Assembly: GCA_025201345.1 (NCBI GenBank)
Contig: JAIXMG010000006.1
Location: 558,001-622,000 of the forward strand
Direction of reading: 5' to 3'
From: Thamnidium elegans
Lineage: Eukaryota > Mucoromycota > Mucoromycetes > Mucorales > Mucoraceae
DNA: 64,000 bases
Shown in pieces: positions 12,158-24,302 of the stretch. The number at the start of each line of letters is the position of its first letter. Within the stretch, counting starts at the first letter, position 1. The notes beneath the pieces were generated by a model that searched no databases, had not been told where the DNA came from, and saw only the letters and a program-made list of their open reading frames with translations. The position numbers and the translations under genes were made by a program.

Positions 12158-13130
12158 AAATATACTGCCGTATTACTGATAAAATAATTAATAAAATTGA
12201 CTTTGTCGTATAAAAGAATTTAGAATAAGGACTAAAAAATTTCAGGTTCAATAGTATAGAATTAAATATAATAGTGATATAAAAGCAAGTTCGAAGTTTG
12301 AAATAGAATATAATACGAATTTTCAATACACAAAAAAAAAAGAGTAATTTATATAGCTATGTATCTTCACCTTTGATTACTACTTTAAAGTAGTTTTTTT
12401 TTACAAGAAAGTATAGGCATCACTTCTAAAAAAAGGTAACTTTAACAGTGATTGAAATAAGGTGTTTTTTTTTGTATAATTAAATATCAAAAAATAATTA
12501 TTTTGCCCAAGATGCATAATATAAATTAGTTATCAAGACATTATCTTTAATATCTAGTATTAAAAACGGCTTGTCGTTCTATATTTTCTCGATTTTTTCT
12601 GCTTTTTTTTTCTGTTGTTCATTTTTGATCATTTTGGGGGGGGGGGTCAACCCCTTTTTGTTTTTCAGATTTTTTTTATGATCCAATTTGGCTTTCTTTG
12701 CGGAATAGAAGCGCATAAAAGAGTACTTTATTATCCTTGCTTTTCCACAAAGAAAGGCAAATTGGATCCGGAGTAATCACAAAAAAAACCGTGATTTTTG
12801 GCCAAAAAACAAAAGGGATTGACCCTAAAAAAAATGAAAATCAAAAAAACAACTATTTTGTATTATACAACTTGGTTACGAAACGCGTTTCCTATTTTTT
12901 AATAAATTAAAAACTATTTTTATTATAGCAGGTAAAATTAGCAGTGATTTCTGATCTGAGCGATTTTTAAACTGCGGTATCTCAGTGAGCTTTTTTCTTA
13001 GCAGTGATTTTCAAACTGATCGATTACCAGATCATCTACCATTGCAAATATTGTCTCTATTGTTGCTAAAAATGAGAACCTTGTTAATAATACAGCAATA
13101 AATTAAAAACGTAAGCCCGTGTATTTAAAG

Positions 13131-13165
<35 letters not shown>

Positions 13166-13552
13166 ATTTGGCTGTGGTTCTAATGTTTTAGCTCTTCTAT
13201 ATAAAGACACATAGTTTTTTCTTTTTAATAATAACTGGAATGAGCTTAAGAGCTATTTTGAGAATTATAATCTATCATTGATCATTGATTATTCTTTAAA
13301 GTATTTATTTTTTATGTGACTCCAGGACATGTCAATGCTTTACGCGTGAATCTTATATTTGAGCTTATCCTTATGCTTGGGATATCTAAAGAAAAAAGTT
13401 TATTTTGTTGCTCTTTTATATTTAAAAACTAATGATAAACTTTTATTATTATTATTGAAAAAACGAACATATTTCACTAATATTGTTCAGAAAGGTTTAA
13501 TAAACTATTAAAGAGATTCTAATTTTTATAAAAGTGTCTAAAAAAAGTTTAT
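12158..13552. other. Intergenic 3' of copy A
   Basis: No supported gene. It contains the foldback element at 12613-12853, a G run near 12636-12646, a repeat of TTAGCAGTGATTT at about 12939 and 12999, and a T run of about 29 near 13133-13160. Blocks similar to the 3' flank of copy C show that the segmental duplication reaches to about 13010. Confidence 0.55.
12613..12853. mobile_element. Foldback (long inverted-repeat) element, about 240 bases
   Basis: Two arms of about 100 bases face each other around a 35-40 base loop centred near 12730. The inner ends pair GATCCAATTTGGCTTTCTTT (about 12680-12699) with AAAGAAAGGCAAATTGGATC (about 12751-12770). The outer parts pair GGTCAACCCCTTTTTG with CAAAAGGGATTGACC. 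Pairing is imperfect. A diverged copy of the right arm alone lies at about 41210-41290 downstream of copy C. No coding capacity, so a MITE or foldback transposon is likely; a transcriptional terminator or small-RNA hairpin is an alternative. Confidence 0.5.
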
Positions 13553-13770
13553 AGCTCCAAAAAAATGAAAAATTTGGTAGACTCAAACCTGGTGGCGCGT
13601 TAACTATTCAATTATTTTATGTGAATTGGAAAGAAAGTCCCTTGAAGATCATATCTGTTGTTGGAGATATTCGTAATATCTGCTCTCTAACTGGTGTTAT
13701 ATTCAACAAAATACTAAATAAGCTAGAATATATTCCTAACCCAAACGTTCGTAAAAGAGCAGCTTAATAC

Positions 13771-13822
<52 letters not shown>

Positions 13823-13888
13823 AGCACTTATTAAATCACGTTATTTTAAAAAGCGGTTTAAAGGAGTTACCACTCGGTATAAATGATT
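13553..13888 (+). pseudogene. Unrecognised coding-like fragment broken by a poly-A insertion
   Basis: From 13553 the frame LQKNEKFGRLKPGGALTIQL continues open for 71 codons with varied amino-acid composition and ends at a TAA at 13764. That stop is created by a short inserted piece (TTAATACGT plus about 46 A). After the insertion the duplicated target sequence resumes and the interrupted frame continues for about 20 more codons to a TGA. The frame has no upstream ATG in reach (TAG just before 13553). I do not recognise the family. I infer a relic exon or transposon fragment that was later hit by the insertion. Confidence 0.35.
13753..13825 (+). mobile_element. Poly-A-tailed mini-insertion with 11-base target-site duplication
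   Basis: The 11-mer AAAAGAGCAGC occurs at 13753-13763 and again at 13815-13825. Between the copies lie only TTAATACGT (13764-13772) and a run of about 46 A. Direct repeats of this length around a poly-A tail are the signature of target-primed reverse transcription by a LINE-type machinery, here with an almost completely 5'-truncated insert. Confidence 0.6.
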
Positions 13889-15177
13889 ATCCATAAGAAT
13901 GATGGTTTGCGTCGTAAAAGAGAATAAGTGGACAGGTTATTATTTTGGCATCACCAGTATACAATCCATAGGTGGTCTAGAGTAGTGAATAGAACTGATA
14001 AACATTGCTAGACGTCATAAATAACTGGAAAAATCTTTTAGATTTTGAAGTGAATCTTACATAGTTTCACAAGAAATACCCAGATGCGGGAAGGACTACA
14101 GTAACACCTGTTTCTAAAGTCCATTTTATATCGCGTTCAGCCAAAAAACGGCGCTTATTGTCTGTATGAAGACCATATAATGAGCAAGTAGATAAGTATA
14201 CGATATCGTAATTGAGGAGAATCTTTTTGGTAAAGTACTGAAAGAATAATGTACGCTCGTTAAGATACATGAAACGCGTATAAAAGAGCTTTAGAAACAG
14301 AGGAAGAGCGAGAGAAGTAGACTGATAATCCACTGAATCAAAAAATGATTCGACTATTACTCTTGAAGAACAATGTATTGTAAGCCATGATTCAAAATTT
14401 TAATCCACCATTAGCCCAAGGAAAAATACCTTGTCTTTTTTTAAACTTTTTTTTTTTTTTTTTGCCTAATAAATTGATAAACGGAGAGTACACGCTGAAA
14501 AAAAAAGTACCCTTACCACTATTTCTATAGCAATTGATACCACGAAAATGACCAAGGTCGACACTACAATGGGTACTAATACCACCATAATAAAAGATAT
14601 TGAAAACTTGGCCCCAGGGAGTAGTTCTGCCACATTTTCGCGCCCTTGAAAATCTACGGAACCATAAGATTCGGACAAGCCGTTCAACCAATATCAACCA
14701 GTCGCTTATTCCTCGTTAAATCATCTGTGCACGAGCTTTTGAAGAACTTGTGCAATATCATTCTTATATATCTCTATCGAGCAATCCGGGGAAATTGATA
14801 AAAATAGAATTAAGCGCGGTATGTTTGATAGTAAGTTTTACATACAAGAGTTGTCGAGACATCTAACTATGTAACTAACCTTAAAATCATATCTATCATA
14901 GGTTGGGAGCTCTGGCATACTAGAAAATATGGGCAAATATTTATCCGTTACCTTACAAAAAAAAAAAAATTACACACAGACAACCGAAAAGCGTAAGGCG
15001 AAATGCTTGTACCTGTCATACAGTACTGAGATATACGAAAAGAAAACAGATAGAAGTTATATCTTATATATATATAAAATGTATTAGAAAAATGTATTAG
15101 AAAAAGTAAAGTATATCTTGAGTATCGACAAAAGTTCAGGATAATGCAATAAAGAGAAACGATAATTTAGAAGAAAC
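13889..15177. other. Gene-poor stretch with weak minus-strand frames
   Basis: Minus-strand open frames at 14067-14333 (88 residues) and 14392-14697 (101 residues, ending in a Lys-rich run from the T tract at 14449-14463) have varied composition but no motif I know and no consistent splice connection. They could be decayed transposon or gene pieces. Nothing else is supported. Confidence 0.4.
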
Positions 15178-15402
15178 ATGAGTGGAACTCTGATGGATAT
15201 AACCCTTGTGATTACGCTGTTATTAGCATTTGTTATCACTGTAAATTTTTCCTTTTTGTTTGTTTGTTACACAAAAGCTTATAAAAATTGTTTTTTTTTG
15301 AAAGGGCGTTTTATGTTATGTATCTTTAATAGCTACTTGAGAAAAAACGGATATTCGGCCGTGAATAAATTATTTTCACCTTCTTTAAAAAGTTTTGCGT
15401 AA
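15178..15402 (+). CDS. Possible small membrane protein, 74 residues
   Basis: ATG at 15178 sits in a favourable context (A at -3, AACATGAG). The first 30 residues form a clear hydrophobic helix (LVITLLLAFVITVNFSFLF), followed by a basic, aromatic tail ending ...SFA. A T run lies within the frame. There is no homologue I recognise and no paralogue in the window, so it may be accidental in AT-rich DNA. Confidence 0.2.
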   Translation: MSGTLMDITLVITLLLAFVITVNFSFLFVCYTKAYKNCFFLKGRFMLCIFNSYLRKNGYSAVNKLFSPSLKSFA

Positions 15403-17748
15403 AAAATTAGCTTATGAAAATTGGCATAACCATTTACACTAAAAGCAAAATAAAAATAAAAATAAGAAAGAGTAATCTATTGTTTAGCAGCTGAGTATAT
15501 GAAAGATAGAAAAGATTGTTCTTCTGGGACATGGACGTACTAATTTTCCTTTTTTAGTTGCTCTTTTAAACATAAGTAATACCTTATAAAGTTTATACTA
15601 TGTAACAAAGCCAAAATTAATTGTATAACGTAAACGGAATACACATTGGAACAACATCTTTTTTTTTTTTTTTCCATAGTCATTAAAGAGTAACTGACTG
15701 TTCTTCTCTTTGAAACCAACTATATTGTGTAACATTTGTTCTATGTGTAATTTCGCCATTTTTAAATTAGTTTGTTCGGTTTTCTCGTTAGAATAGCGAC
15801 AAATTGCGCTTTTTTTTCTTTTAAAGAAAAAGACAAAAATAGTACTTTTGATTATTTCGATCGTCAAAACCTGATTTATATTTATAACTATCAAGTTTTT
15901 CCTCTTTAAATTGAATATTTATAATGTAATATACAATTTTAAATGAATTACTCAATATAAAGATACTAGAAGACATGCTCCAAGTCCCAAAAGAATAAAA
16001 GATACACATGTGTACACACCATTATTGTGTAATCAAACTTTTGTTCTCAAAAAAAATCTGTGCCTCTACCAAATAAAGAAATAAATACAGTTTTTCGATA
16101 ACAACAAAAAACCCTCTATTAAGCTCTTTACAAATTTATTCTCTTTTTTACACAATATAACATAAAAAAGTTTAAAAGCGAAATTAATTTTTATATGTTC
16201 CGGTGTTTCTTTCGTATACGGCGTGGCTCAGAATGTATAACTTTAAGAAAGTGGTACTGCGCCTATTTCTGTCATTTAGAATGTGCAAAGAATATATCTA
16301 CTGAACTCGGATTCGTTTAGGTAATTAACTTTTTTCCGTTCCTAGAAACTGCAATAACAGTAATAAAAAATTCAATATCCGCGTGAATTATTTAGATCAA
16401 AACTTTGTAAATGTGGGACCTGTCCTGTCAACCATATACCCAGGTTACGTCAATAGGTGTCAAAGGAACATAAAGAAAATATCAAATGTCGATGGAATTT
16501 TGTTTTTGTTTTATTTACATACTCAACTGCAAAACCGCGTCTAACTTAATCAGGTTATGTACATTTTGAACTAACTAGTATTGATTAATTATATTAGGTG
16601 CTATGATAAAAACAGTCATGCGACCGACAAAATTCTACCATAGTTGATCGTTTTTCTACTTAAACGTGGTGTGCAAATATATAAAAGGTTTTTAATTTTA
16701 GATAATTAAAAAGTAATAAATATGGCCTGATTTTTTTTCTTGAATGTTTATCAATATGTGGATACGATTTAATTTTAAGGCTTAACGTTGAGTGAAAAAA
16801 AAAGAATAATTGTCAAATTATTCCTAAAACAAGAAAAAAGATAACCAATGAAAAGATACTATCGATCGCTTTTTACTTCTTTTTGTTAAAGTACCGCCGA
16901 CTGGAAAGAAAGAAACCACAAATAGAAGGGACCCTTTTTTGACGTGGTACGAAATAATAAAAAAAAAACTTTTTTTTTTTTTTTTTTTTTTTTTGCCAGT
17001 GGAATGACAAGAGCGTACTCGCGTAAAAAGAAAAAAAAAAGTAATAAAATAAACTAATTCATAAGTTATGAACGATGTGTAAAGCACATGTTAAGAGTTA
17101 TCAAACGGATTTCACGTGATAAGTAATCAACACACATATCCCTATTATGTACGAACTTAATAATAGAGTATGGAATACTCGGCAAAATAGATACAATGAT
17201 TTGCAATAGAATAAAATACAAACTTATATTGGTTACCTAAAGTTTCCAAATAAAGCTTATTTTATAATTCTCGTGTCATTTACAAAAAAAAAAACGGTAT
17301 ACGTTTTTCTGCGTTGTAACCATTAAAAAAAGTAATCTAAAAAAAATTTAGATATTTATATATCAAAAAGATCATCGGTGAAACAGGACAGGCCAGGTTT
17401 AGCGGTTCTGAACTTTTTTTTTTACAGCTAAAAAAAACAGAAGTCTGTCAAAACATCTTGTTCAGGGGAACTAGATAGTATTTTTTTTTAAATCTATCGA
17501 TAGCTGTTCGGTAATACTGGAGTTATCTATTTCTTTTTTTTTAAAAAAAAACAAATAGATATAATGCTTTAGGCAACGTGGACAAGTATAGTTATGAAAT
17601 ATTAAGGTTTATAATACCCACGCATTTTTTTTCCTTGTTACAAAAAAAAAAAGTTTTTTCCAGTCAATTATCTTAATGTTAATCAATTGAGTAATAATGT
17701 AATACTTAAAAAAAAAGTTATATAATAACCCTATTTTCTTTAGGCTTT

Positions 17749-17785
<37 letters not shown>

Positions 17786-17904
17786 CTTTTTTTTTTTTTA
17801 TTTTTTATTTTATACCTGTATATATATACCACGAAATAATATTATTAGATAAAAAGTAAATCGCCTACTTTTTTAAATTCGCCACTCAACTACATACATA
17901 ACAA
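15403..17904. other. Intergenic, 2.5 kb, upstream of MHYT gene
   Basis: AT-rich with long T runs near 15659-15674, 16970-16994 and 17751-17782, and a T-run/A-run junction at 17531-17551. Minus-strand frames at 15598-15894, 15821-16009 and 16824-17087 consist largely of Phe/Lys runs read from homopolymers. I see no gene. The MHYT promoter should lie in the last few hundred bases. Confidence 0.55.
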
Positions 17905-20900
17905 ATGGATTACTCTAATAAAGAGCCAGGGATACAATACTTTAATCCCGGTATCATCTTTCTCAGTTTCGTTATTTCCGTGATTGGAGCTATGACTACG
18001 TTAGAATTACTTCAACGCCGAACACATTTTCGAGGACGATATAACTGGTGAGTGTTATCATTGTTTTACGATATGGACCATAAAAAAGATAACATTTTTT
18101 TTTTTTTTTGGATGTAGGTTTTTACTATTCGCAGCGGCAACGTCGATGGGTGGTGTCGGCATTTGGTCTATGCATTTTATAGGAAACAATAGCCTTACCA
18201 TTACTATAAAAGGCGGAACTCAACATCAACTCTCTTACGGCACCGGATTTACTTTTGTTAGCTTAATCGTTGCTATTCTCACCATGTTTTTGGCATTTGC
18301 TTTTGTCGGTATTACCGAAGAAGCTAAAATAGCTAGAATTATTCCAAGTGGTATCATTGCCGGGGTAAAATAGCACTTTTTTTTTCTTTTTTTTTTTTAC
18401 CAATGCGCGCTCACGAACTAACCAAAAAAATTGTTACTTTTTTTATAGTTTGGAATTGTCTCGATGCATTACCTCGGTAAGTAGCACAGCTATATTGCTT
18501 ATAAACGATATTACATAATATTCTTTTTAAAGTTCTCCCTATTAATTGTTAATTGATTTAATTAGGTCAAGTTGCTATCGATTTCTTCGTTATGAGGAAT
18601 AAATTACCTATTGTTGCTGCAGCAGCAGTTATTGCCGTATGTGCTGTGACAACAGCTTTGTTTATTTTCTTTAAATTACGCGAACAATGGGCCAATCAAT
18701 GGTATAAAAGACTTGGCTGTGCAATGTTAATGGGCGTTGCTGTATGTGGTACGAGAAGAAAAACGAATTTCTATAAAAAAATTCCATTGGCTAAATATTT
18801 TAACGTTTAATAGGTATGCATTACACAGCACTTGTGGGCACAGTGTATTATTCTCCTGAAGACGAAAGAGATGGTCCACCTACTCCATTGTTAGGCACTG
18901 GTGCTCTTATCGGCGTTATCGCCGCTATTGTGGTCGTTGCTTGTATCATCTTATTTATTATTGGGGCCAAAAATTCAATTGAAAACCACACCATGCTATT
19001 TCAAAAGAAGATTTCTCATAAACGACTTATTCTTGATACCATCTTTTTTGATACTAATGGAAGAATGTTAGTAAAAGTAGATGGTATTGTTCCTATGAAG
19101 GAAATTTTAAATGAAATTCCAGAAGATGTAAGTGATATAAATTTCGTATTACATTACAAAAAGTAGTAATTTTTTTTATTTATATTATTAGGAAACGCAT
19201 GAAGCATTTTCAACAAGCCACCCGCTCTTTACCCGGCTATTCGACACCACAATACAATGGTCAAAACAAAGTAGCGAAGGTTCTACTGAAAGTATAAACC
19301 GTGTTACTTACAACGCTCAAAATGGCGGATACTACGATGCTGTGGACGATGCCTTTTTGACTGCAGCAAACCAATTAGTGGAAGAACTCCGGTTTTCAAA
19401 ACTATCTGATCTCGGACACTTGTTTGATTCCATTTTATGTACAAACACGATTTCCAAGAAAAGCATGTTTTCTCAAGATTCGAAAAAGAAGCCACCTATG
19501 CGAAGAACCTCCAGTACCTCCTCTTATTTAATGTCAACCCATCGACTCTCTAAAAAAGAGTCTATATCTGATATCAATGGGATCGAGTTACCCATGACGC
19601 AAACAAAGACCAAGAAAAAGAGTAAAGATAGATCGAGCAAAGATAGATTCAGTAAATCTTCTTCTACAACATTACCAGAAGATGCCACCGTGATTGATAT
19701 ATTTAATAATCCTGTTTCTCCTTCTTTTGCTAACAATCCTAACTTGACTATCCGAGATTCAGACACAGAAGACAGACATATATTCTTGGTAAAAAAAATC
19801 GAATCGAACAAAGATTTAGTAAATCTTTTATCGATCGGCTTTCGTTTTGCAGAACCCATTTTTATTTCAAAGACAATGGGCGAACGACTTCATGTACCTT
19901 CTGATTATCTGTTAAATTATTTCAAGGATATGCTTCAAATGACCGAGACTGCCACTACATTGTATACACCCCTGAAACCTCCTGGCCATGCTTATTATAC
20001 CACTATGCAGCAAAAGCAAATAAAATCTAATGACGTTCGTGGCTCTGTATTTGTTGGTATGTTTACTTTGATTGAAGACGACGAAGGCGGTGATATGCCT
20101 TATATTATTATCGAAAAACAAAAACGATATCGATTTCCCATGGTTCAACTTACATTCGACGGTGATACCGAAAATGAAAAGAATCCAACTGAACTTTCTA
20201 GACTTGAAAAAAGTATTGTACTTGCGCTTAGTGGGCAATCACTTTCAAGTGTTACATCTGCTTTCACAAATTCTCAGAAAAACAATCATAATTCTGCAGG
20301 TTATTCAACTGGTCAAAGCTCTGGTTCTGGAAGTACTTTGATTAATTCTAAAGCGACGTATTCCCTTACTGATGATGAAGAAGATATGAATCATATTTAT
20401 AATTATGTACCTCATTCTACTAGCTCGCTTATTAGACATACGGAAGCTGAATCAGACCGATTTATCAAGGCTTTAGAAAACGCTGCTAAATCTTTAATTG
20501 GAACGTCGAGTTATGGTAAACCATTGGCAAGTTCAGCCAAGCTCTGTAGTGACGTGATTGACATCCCTGCCTTCTCTTTACGTCCTGGACCTTGTCAATT
20601 GATTCTGTTCAAGTCTCATATTACTCGACCAGGTACTCGATTTGCCATTAACTCCACTTTAACTGAATCTATCAAATGTGTTCCATTCCCTATTTATCGT
20701 ACATTCGCGTACCATGTAACTGATATTGGTGTTGAAAAGTACCGAAATGAAACGAACCGACATAAAACACCCAACACTTACCTTACACAGCAACGTTTAT
20801 ATCAAAACACTGCCGTTAGAAATAAACATTTACTTGATGACGATACAAACATACCCTCTGATACAAAAGAAAAGGCAAGTCAAGAAATTCAAGATGAAGA

Positions 20901-21219
20901 CCGAAATAATGCGTTCATACCAGCTCCCGAAGGAGAAATGTCTCCGCTAGAATCATCAGCTCAACTTCAACCTGTATCGTCTTTACCTCCTCCTCCACGT
21001 GCAAAACGAACCAAAAGTACATTCCCTACCGGATTTGCATCACTTGATACCAATTACTTCGCCAAAGATTTCTTACCTAATATATTGAAAGGCACTAGCC
21101 CCACTTCACCGAACTCAAATGATGCGGATGCAGAGATGCCTATTATTTTAAATCTATTACCTCCTAATGGAAGATTTTGGTGGCTCAATAATATCTTTGA
21201 AGAAACTCACAACACCTAG
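17905..21219 (+). CDS. MHYT-domain integral membrane protein
   Basis: Exons 17905-18047, 18118-18364, 18449-18476, 18566-18748, 18814-19127 and 19192-21219 give 980 codons plus TAG. The N-terminal 300 residues carry about seven hydrophobic segments. Three MHYT-type motifs stand at expected spacing: WSMHFIGN (residues 64-71), SMHYLG (135-140) and GMHYTAL (201-207). In bacteria this sensor domain is thought to bind copper and to sense a diatomic gas. No GGDEF/EAL or kinase domain follows. Instead there is a long cytosolic part of about 650 residues with Ser/Thr-rich stretches (QSSGSGST, SSTTLPED), an ordered block around ERLHVPSDYLLNYFKDML and a late block VIDIPAFSLRPGPCQLILF. This arrangement fits fungal MHYT proteins whose output is unknown. 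The domain call is firm; signal and partner are not. Confidence 0.9.
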
Positions 21220-21381
21220 AATATAAACACATAATAGAAAATATTGTTCTTTGTCCCCCCACCCCCATTTATAGAAAAAAAAATTTACATCGTTTTATTT
21301 GCAAAGAAATACATAAGCATTACATAACCATTACTACAATTACTACAATTACTACTCTTTATTAAAAATAAACTAATACTT

Positions 21382-21420
<39 letters not shown>

Positions 21421-22596
21421 GCTACTGTATAGCCCCTCTCACTTTCTTTTTTTAGTTATGCATGTGTTATATTTTTTTTCTTTTTGTTGTGTTCATTAAT
21501 CTTTTATATATATATATATATACTCGTTCTGCTAAAAAGTATTTTTTTTTGTACGAGTTTCGACCTTCATAAGATGCCCATACAAACATTTTATGGTGGA
21601 GTTTGCTGGTACTAACAACTGTTTAATCCTCATACCAACGCTGTGGAGGTCTTTCCACGACTCTTTGAGTTTCATCGATTAGGACAATACATATAATTTA
21701 ACTGAACTTGAGAACGACCAACAGCAACAGCAGTAGAAACAAAGATTTAGGTTTGACATGCCCCTCAAACAGCCTCGGGACATTACAACTGGCTCGTTTG
21801 TAAGATTTTAGAGAGTATGCGCATAATTTTTCGCTGATAAATCTATGGGAAACGTGGGAAAGCGTTAATCATTCCGAGACTCAACATGTTGAACCAGCAA
21901 ATTTGCTCTTCGTTTCAGGTAGATATCGTAGTAACTTTTTGTCGTTCGCATCAGATCGTACTTCACCGTTAAAATACATTACTCAATCACCCTCTATCAA
22001 GCTATTGGTATATTATCTAGTGTAGCCTATAACAGAAGAAAGCTCTTAAAATATTAAGGATGTGCCCAACTAAATTTGTCGCGATATAGTTTCAGCATGC
22101 TTAATCAAGTTTCAACTCGTCTCTTTCTTTAATTTAAACACTTCGATCTCTTGCAACTAGATGACGAGTTTGTTCTTTTTTTATTTATTTTTTTAGAACA
22201 ATCAAGTTACATTCTGTTAATATAGGTTCCATCAATTGTTCCTTTCGAAGTAAAGCCTTTGAATCGAGCATGAGGAACATCGAAAAATTTTATAGGTTGA
22301 TATTTATGCTCCTCTTAAAGCTGACTTATTTCTACTGTTTTTTCCGGAAACGTAATCGAGGTATCATGCATGACGAGTAATTACCTTTTATGACCACAAT
22401 TGAGCTTATAATTTTAGTGTTATTTTGGGGAAAACCCAAAACTAAGCACTCGATTTGAGCATTCATGCTGATAAATCATTAAAAGGGTTGGTGCACTGAG
22501 AGAGAGATTTTTTTAAATACAGCACTTTTATTAATTTCATCGATCTTTTTTTTTGTAATACTTCTTTTACTAAACCCTCGTTTTTTCCTTATAAAC
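21220..22596. other. Intergenic between MHYT and GST-like genes
   Basis: About 1.4 kb. It holds TA microsatellites at about 21388-21417 and 21506-21521. Around 21570-21830 the plus strand gives short coding-like fragments (for example NLTELENDQQQQ, then after a stop KQRFRFDMPLKQPRDITTGS), possibly a decayed exon, but no intact frame. The GST-like promoter should lie in the last part. Confidence 0.45.
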
Positions 22597-23688
22597 ATGT
22601 CTACTACTCAAGATATTATCTTCGTAAGGATAAAGTAATTTTTTTTTTTTAAAAAAAACATGAGACTGATCTATCTTTCAATTATCTAGCATTGGTACCC
22701 CCACTCCCCTTTTGCTCAAAAGGTTGCTTGGGTATTAAATTATAAAAAGGTCGAGTATAAGACCGTCTTGATCTCTATGGTTGAGCCTCGCGCCGCCCGT
22801 AGACCTCTTGATGGTGGCTACAGAAAGACACCTATTTTACAAATTGGAAACCACGTTTATTGTGATTCTAAGTCTATTTTCCTTGCCCTTGAAGAACTGT
22901 AAGCTATTTTTTTTTTTAAAAAAAAAAAGCCTATACTCATCTCTCTATACGATAGTTATCCTGAACCTAGTTTATACCCCAAGCTTGCTAACGGTGAATC
23001 TAGCGAGGGTGCTGCTAGAGCTTTCACAATGTGGGTTGATAACGTACTTTTCAACAACGTCGTTTCTCAATTACCTGTTAAAGATCTTGACGATGATTTC
23101 TTGGCGGATCGTGAATCACTCGCAGGTCGTAAATTAGACCGTAAGACATTGGCTGGCGGTGCTCCTTTTATGAAGGCGGTTATTCAAGCAGAATACACTA
23201 TCGCAGAAAAGACTCTTGGTTCCAAGACATGGGTTCTTGATACCGAATCCCCCTCTCTTGCAGATTTCAGTTTAGCCATGACTACTTTCTTTTGTCTTAA
23301 TTTAATGGGAGAGAAATGGGTTCAAGCTAACTTGAAGGCCGCTTTTGGACATATGCAAAAGGTGTTGGGAGCTTCTGATTGGGAAAGAACAGAGACCATG
23401 CCTGAATTGACTGAAGAAGAAGCAATTGATGTCTTGAAGCGTTATCAAGAATCTGAAGTCCGCGAAGATTTTAAGGTACACAACACTGTTCTTCCCATTG
23501 CGTTGGGTCAACAAGTATTTGTTACACCTTTGGACACGGGTAAAATCCCTGTTGGCGGTGCTTTAGTTAGAAGCACTGTTAACGAGACCGTCATCTCTTA
23601 CAAGGATGCCAATTATGGAACTACTACCATTATTCATTTCCCCGCTACTGGGTTCGTTGTTGTTCCCAATCTCGGGGCTAAATACTAG
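22597..23688 (+). CDS. Glutathione S-transferase-like protein with extra C-terminal domain
   Basis: Exons 22597-22623, 22690-22898 and 22956-23688 join to 322 codons plus TAG. Residues about 8-85 form a thioredoxin-like GST N-domain (IFHWYPHSPFAQKVAWVLNY; later RKTPILQIGNHVYCDSKSI with the cis-Pro TPIL and Asp-Ser of glutathione binding). A helical GST C-domain follows (ESPSLADFSLA is the usual C-domain motif). About 85 further residues after EEAIDVLKRYQ form a beta-rich tail (IALGQQVFVTPLDTGKIPVGG), longer than a classical 220-residue GST. Such extended GST-like proteins are widespread in fungi. Glutathione-dependent detoxification is inferred; the substrate is unknown. Both introns contain a T-run/A-run junction. 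A broken DNA-level copy lies 600 bases downstream. Confidence 0.9.
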
Positions 23689-23698
23689 CTTATAAATG

Positions 23699-23734
<36 letters not shown>

Positions 23735-24302
23735 CGTGATACTTTTATAATTTATATTTTTATCATTGTAAATACTTTTTTTTTTAAAAGAATAAAATAA
23801 AATAAATAAAAAGAAGCTGATTATAAAATTTTCGCATCCACCAGTTCTCGTACATATAACTATGGGTTCATCATCCAAATGATCGCACTCATGGCGTTCT
23901 CCTTTCAGTGCTTCAACACAAAACATCTTAGTCGATAAGTCGATACCAGACGAGTTTCTCCTTTAAACGCTAGAACCACCTGAAGCATTTATTAGCGAAT
24001 CACTCGGCAACTTTGCCTAAAGGCGATTTAAAACATACTAAATGAATAATAAGATTTTTTTTTTTAGAAAAGCTCAAATATTAGGACTTGTTCAAGTATA
24101 AGCTTCGCCCCCGTAAATTATTGACATGTCCTACAGCCACATAACAATATCTACTCTAAAAGCTATTAAACAAACAATGACGGGTTATAACTAATAATTG
24201 GAATAGTTCTTGAGCTTATCTGACTTAAGATTATAAAAACAACTTCCTGTAGCTTCATATGGAAGATAATATACATAAAAACCATAGCTAAATTTCTATA
24301 TA
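23689..24302. other. Intergenic between GST-like gene and its pseudogene
   Basis: Starts with a run of 33 A directly after the GST-like stop region (23701-23733). The minus-strand frame at 23690-23926 is mostly homopolymer-derived. Nothing else supported. Confidence 0.5.

Larger units (their letters stand above)
8104..13010 (+). repeat. Segmental duplication, left copy (pairs with 36399-41500)
   Basis: Similarity to 36399-41500 starts at a block reading ATATGTTTGTTTGTTTGGAT, runs through the promoter and all nine exons and introns of the Hsp70-like gene, and reappears in the 3' flank (TAATAAATTAAAAA and GAGCTTTTTTCT blocks near 12900-13000 and 41390-41490). The 3' intergenic part is patchy because of insertions or deletions. 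Both copies have the same orientation. Ends are approximate. Confidence 0.75.

Noticed and set aside
14067..14697. Minus-strand frames as a transposase gene
   Set aside because: No catalytic motif, terminal repeats or convincing splice link; one frame ends in a homopolymer-encoded Lys run.
19524..20341. Antisense and shifted frames within the MHYT gene (19524-19859, 19912-20238, 20072-20341)
   Set aside because: They overlap a well-supported coding exon in other frames.
21570..21830. Coding-like fragments on the plus strand between MHYT and GST genes
   Set aside because: Several stops and no splice path; too weak to call a pseudogene.
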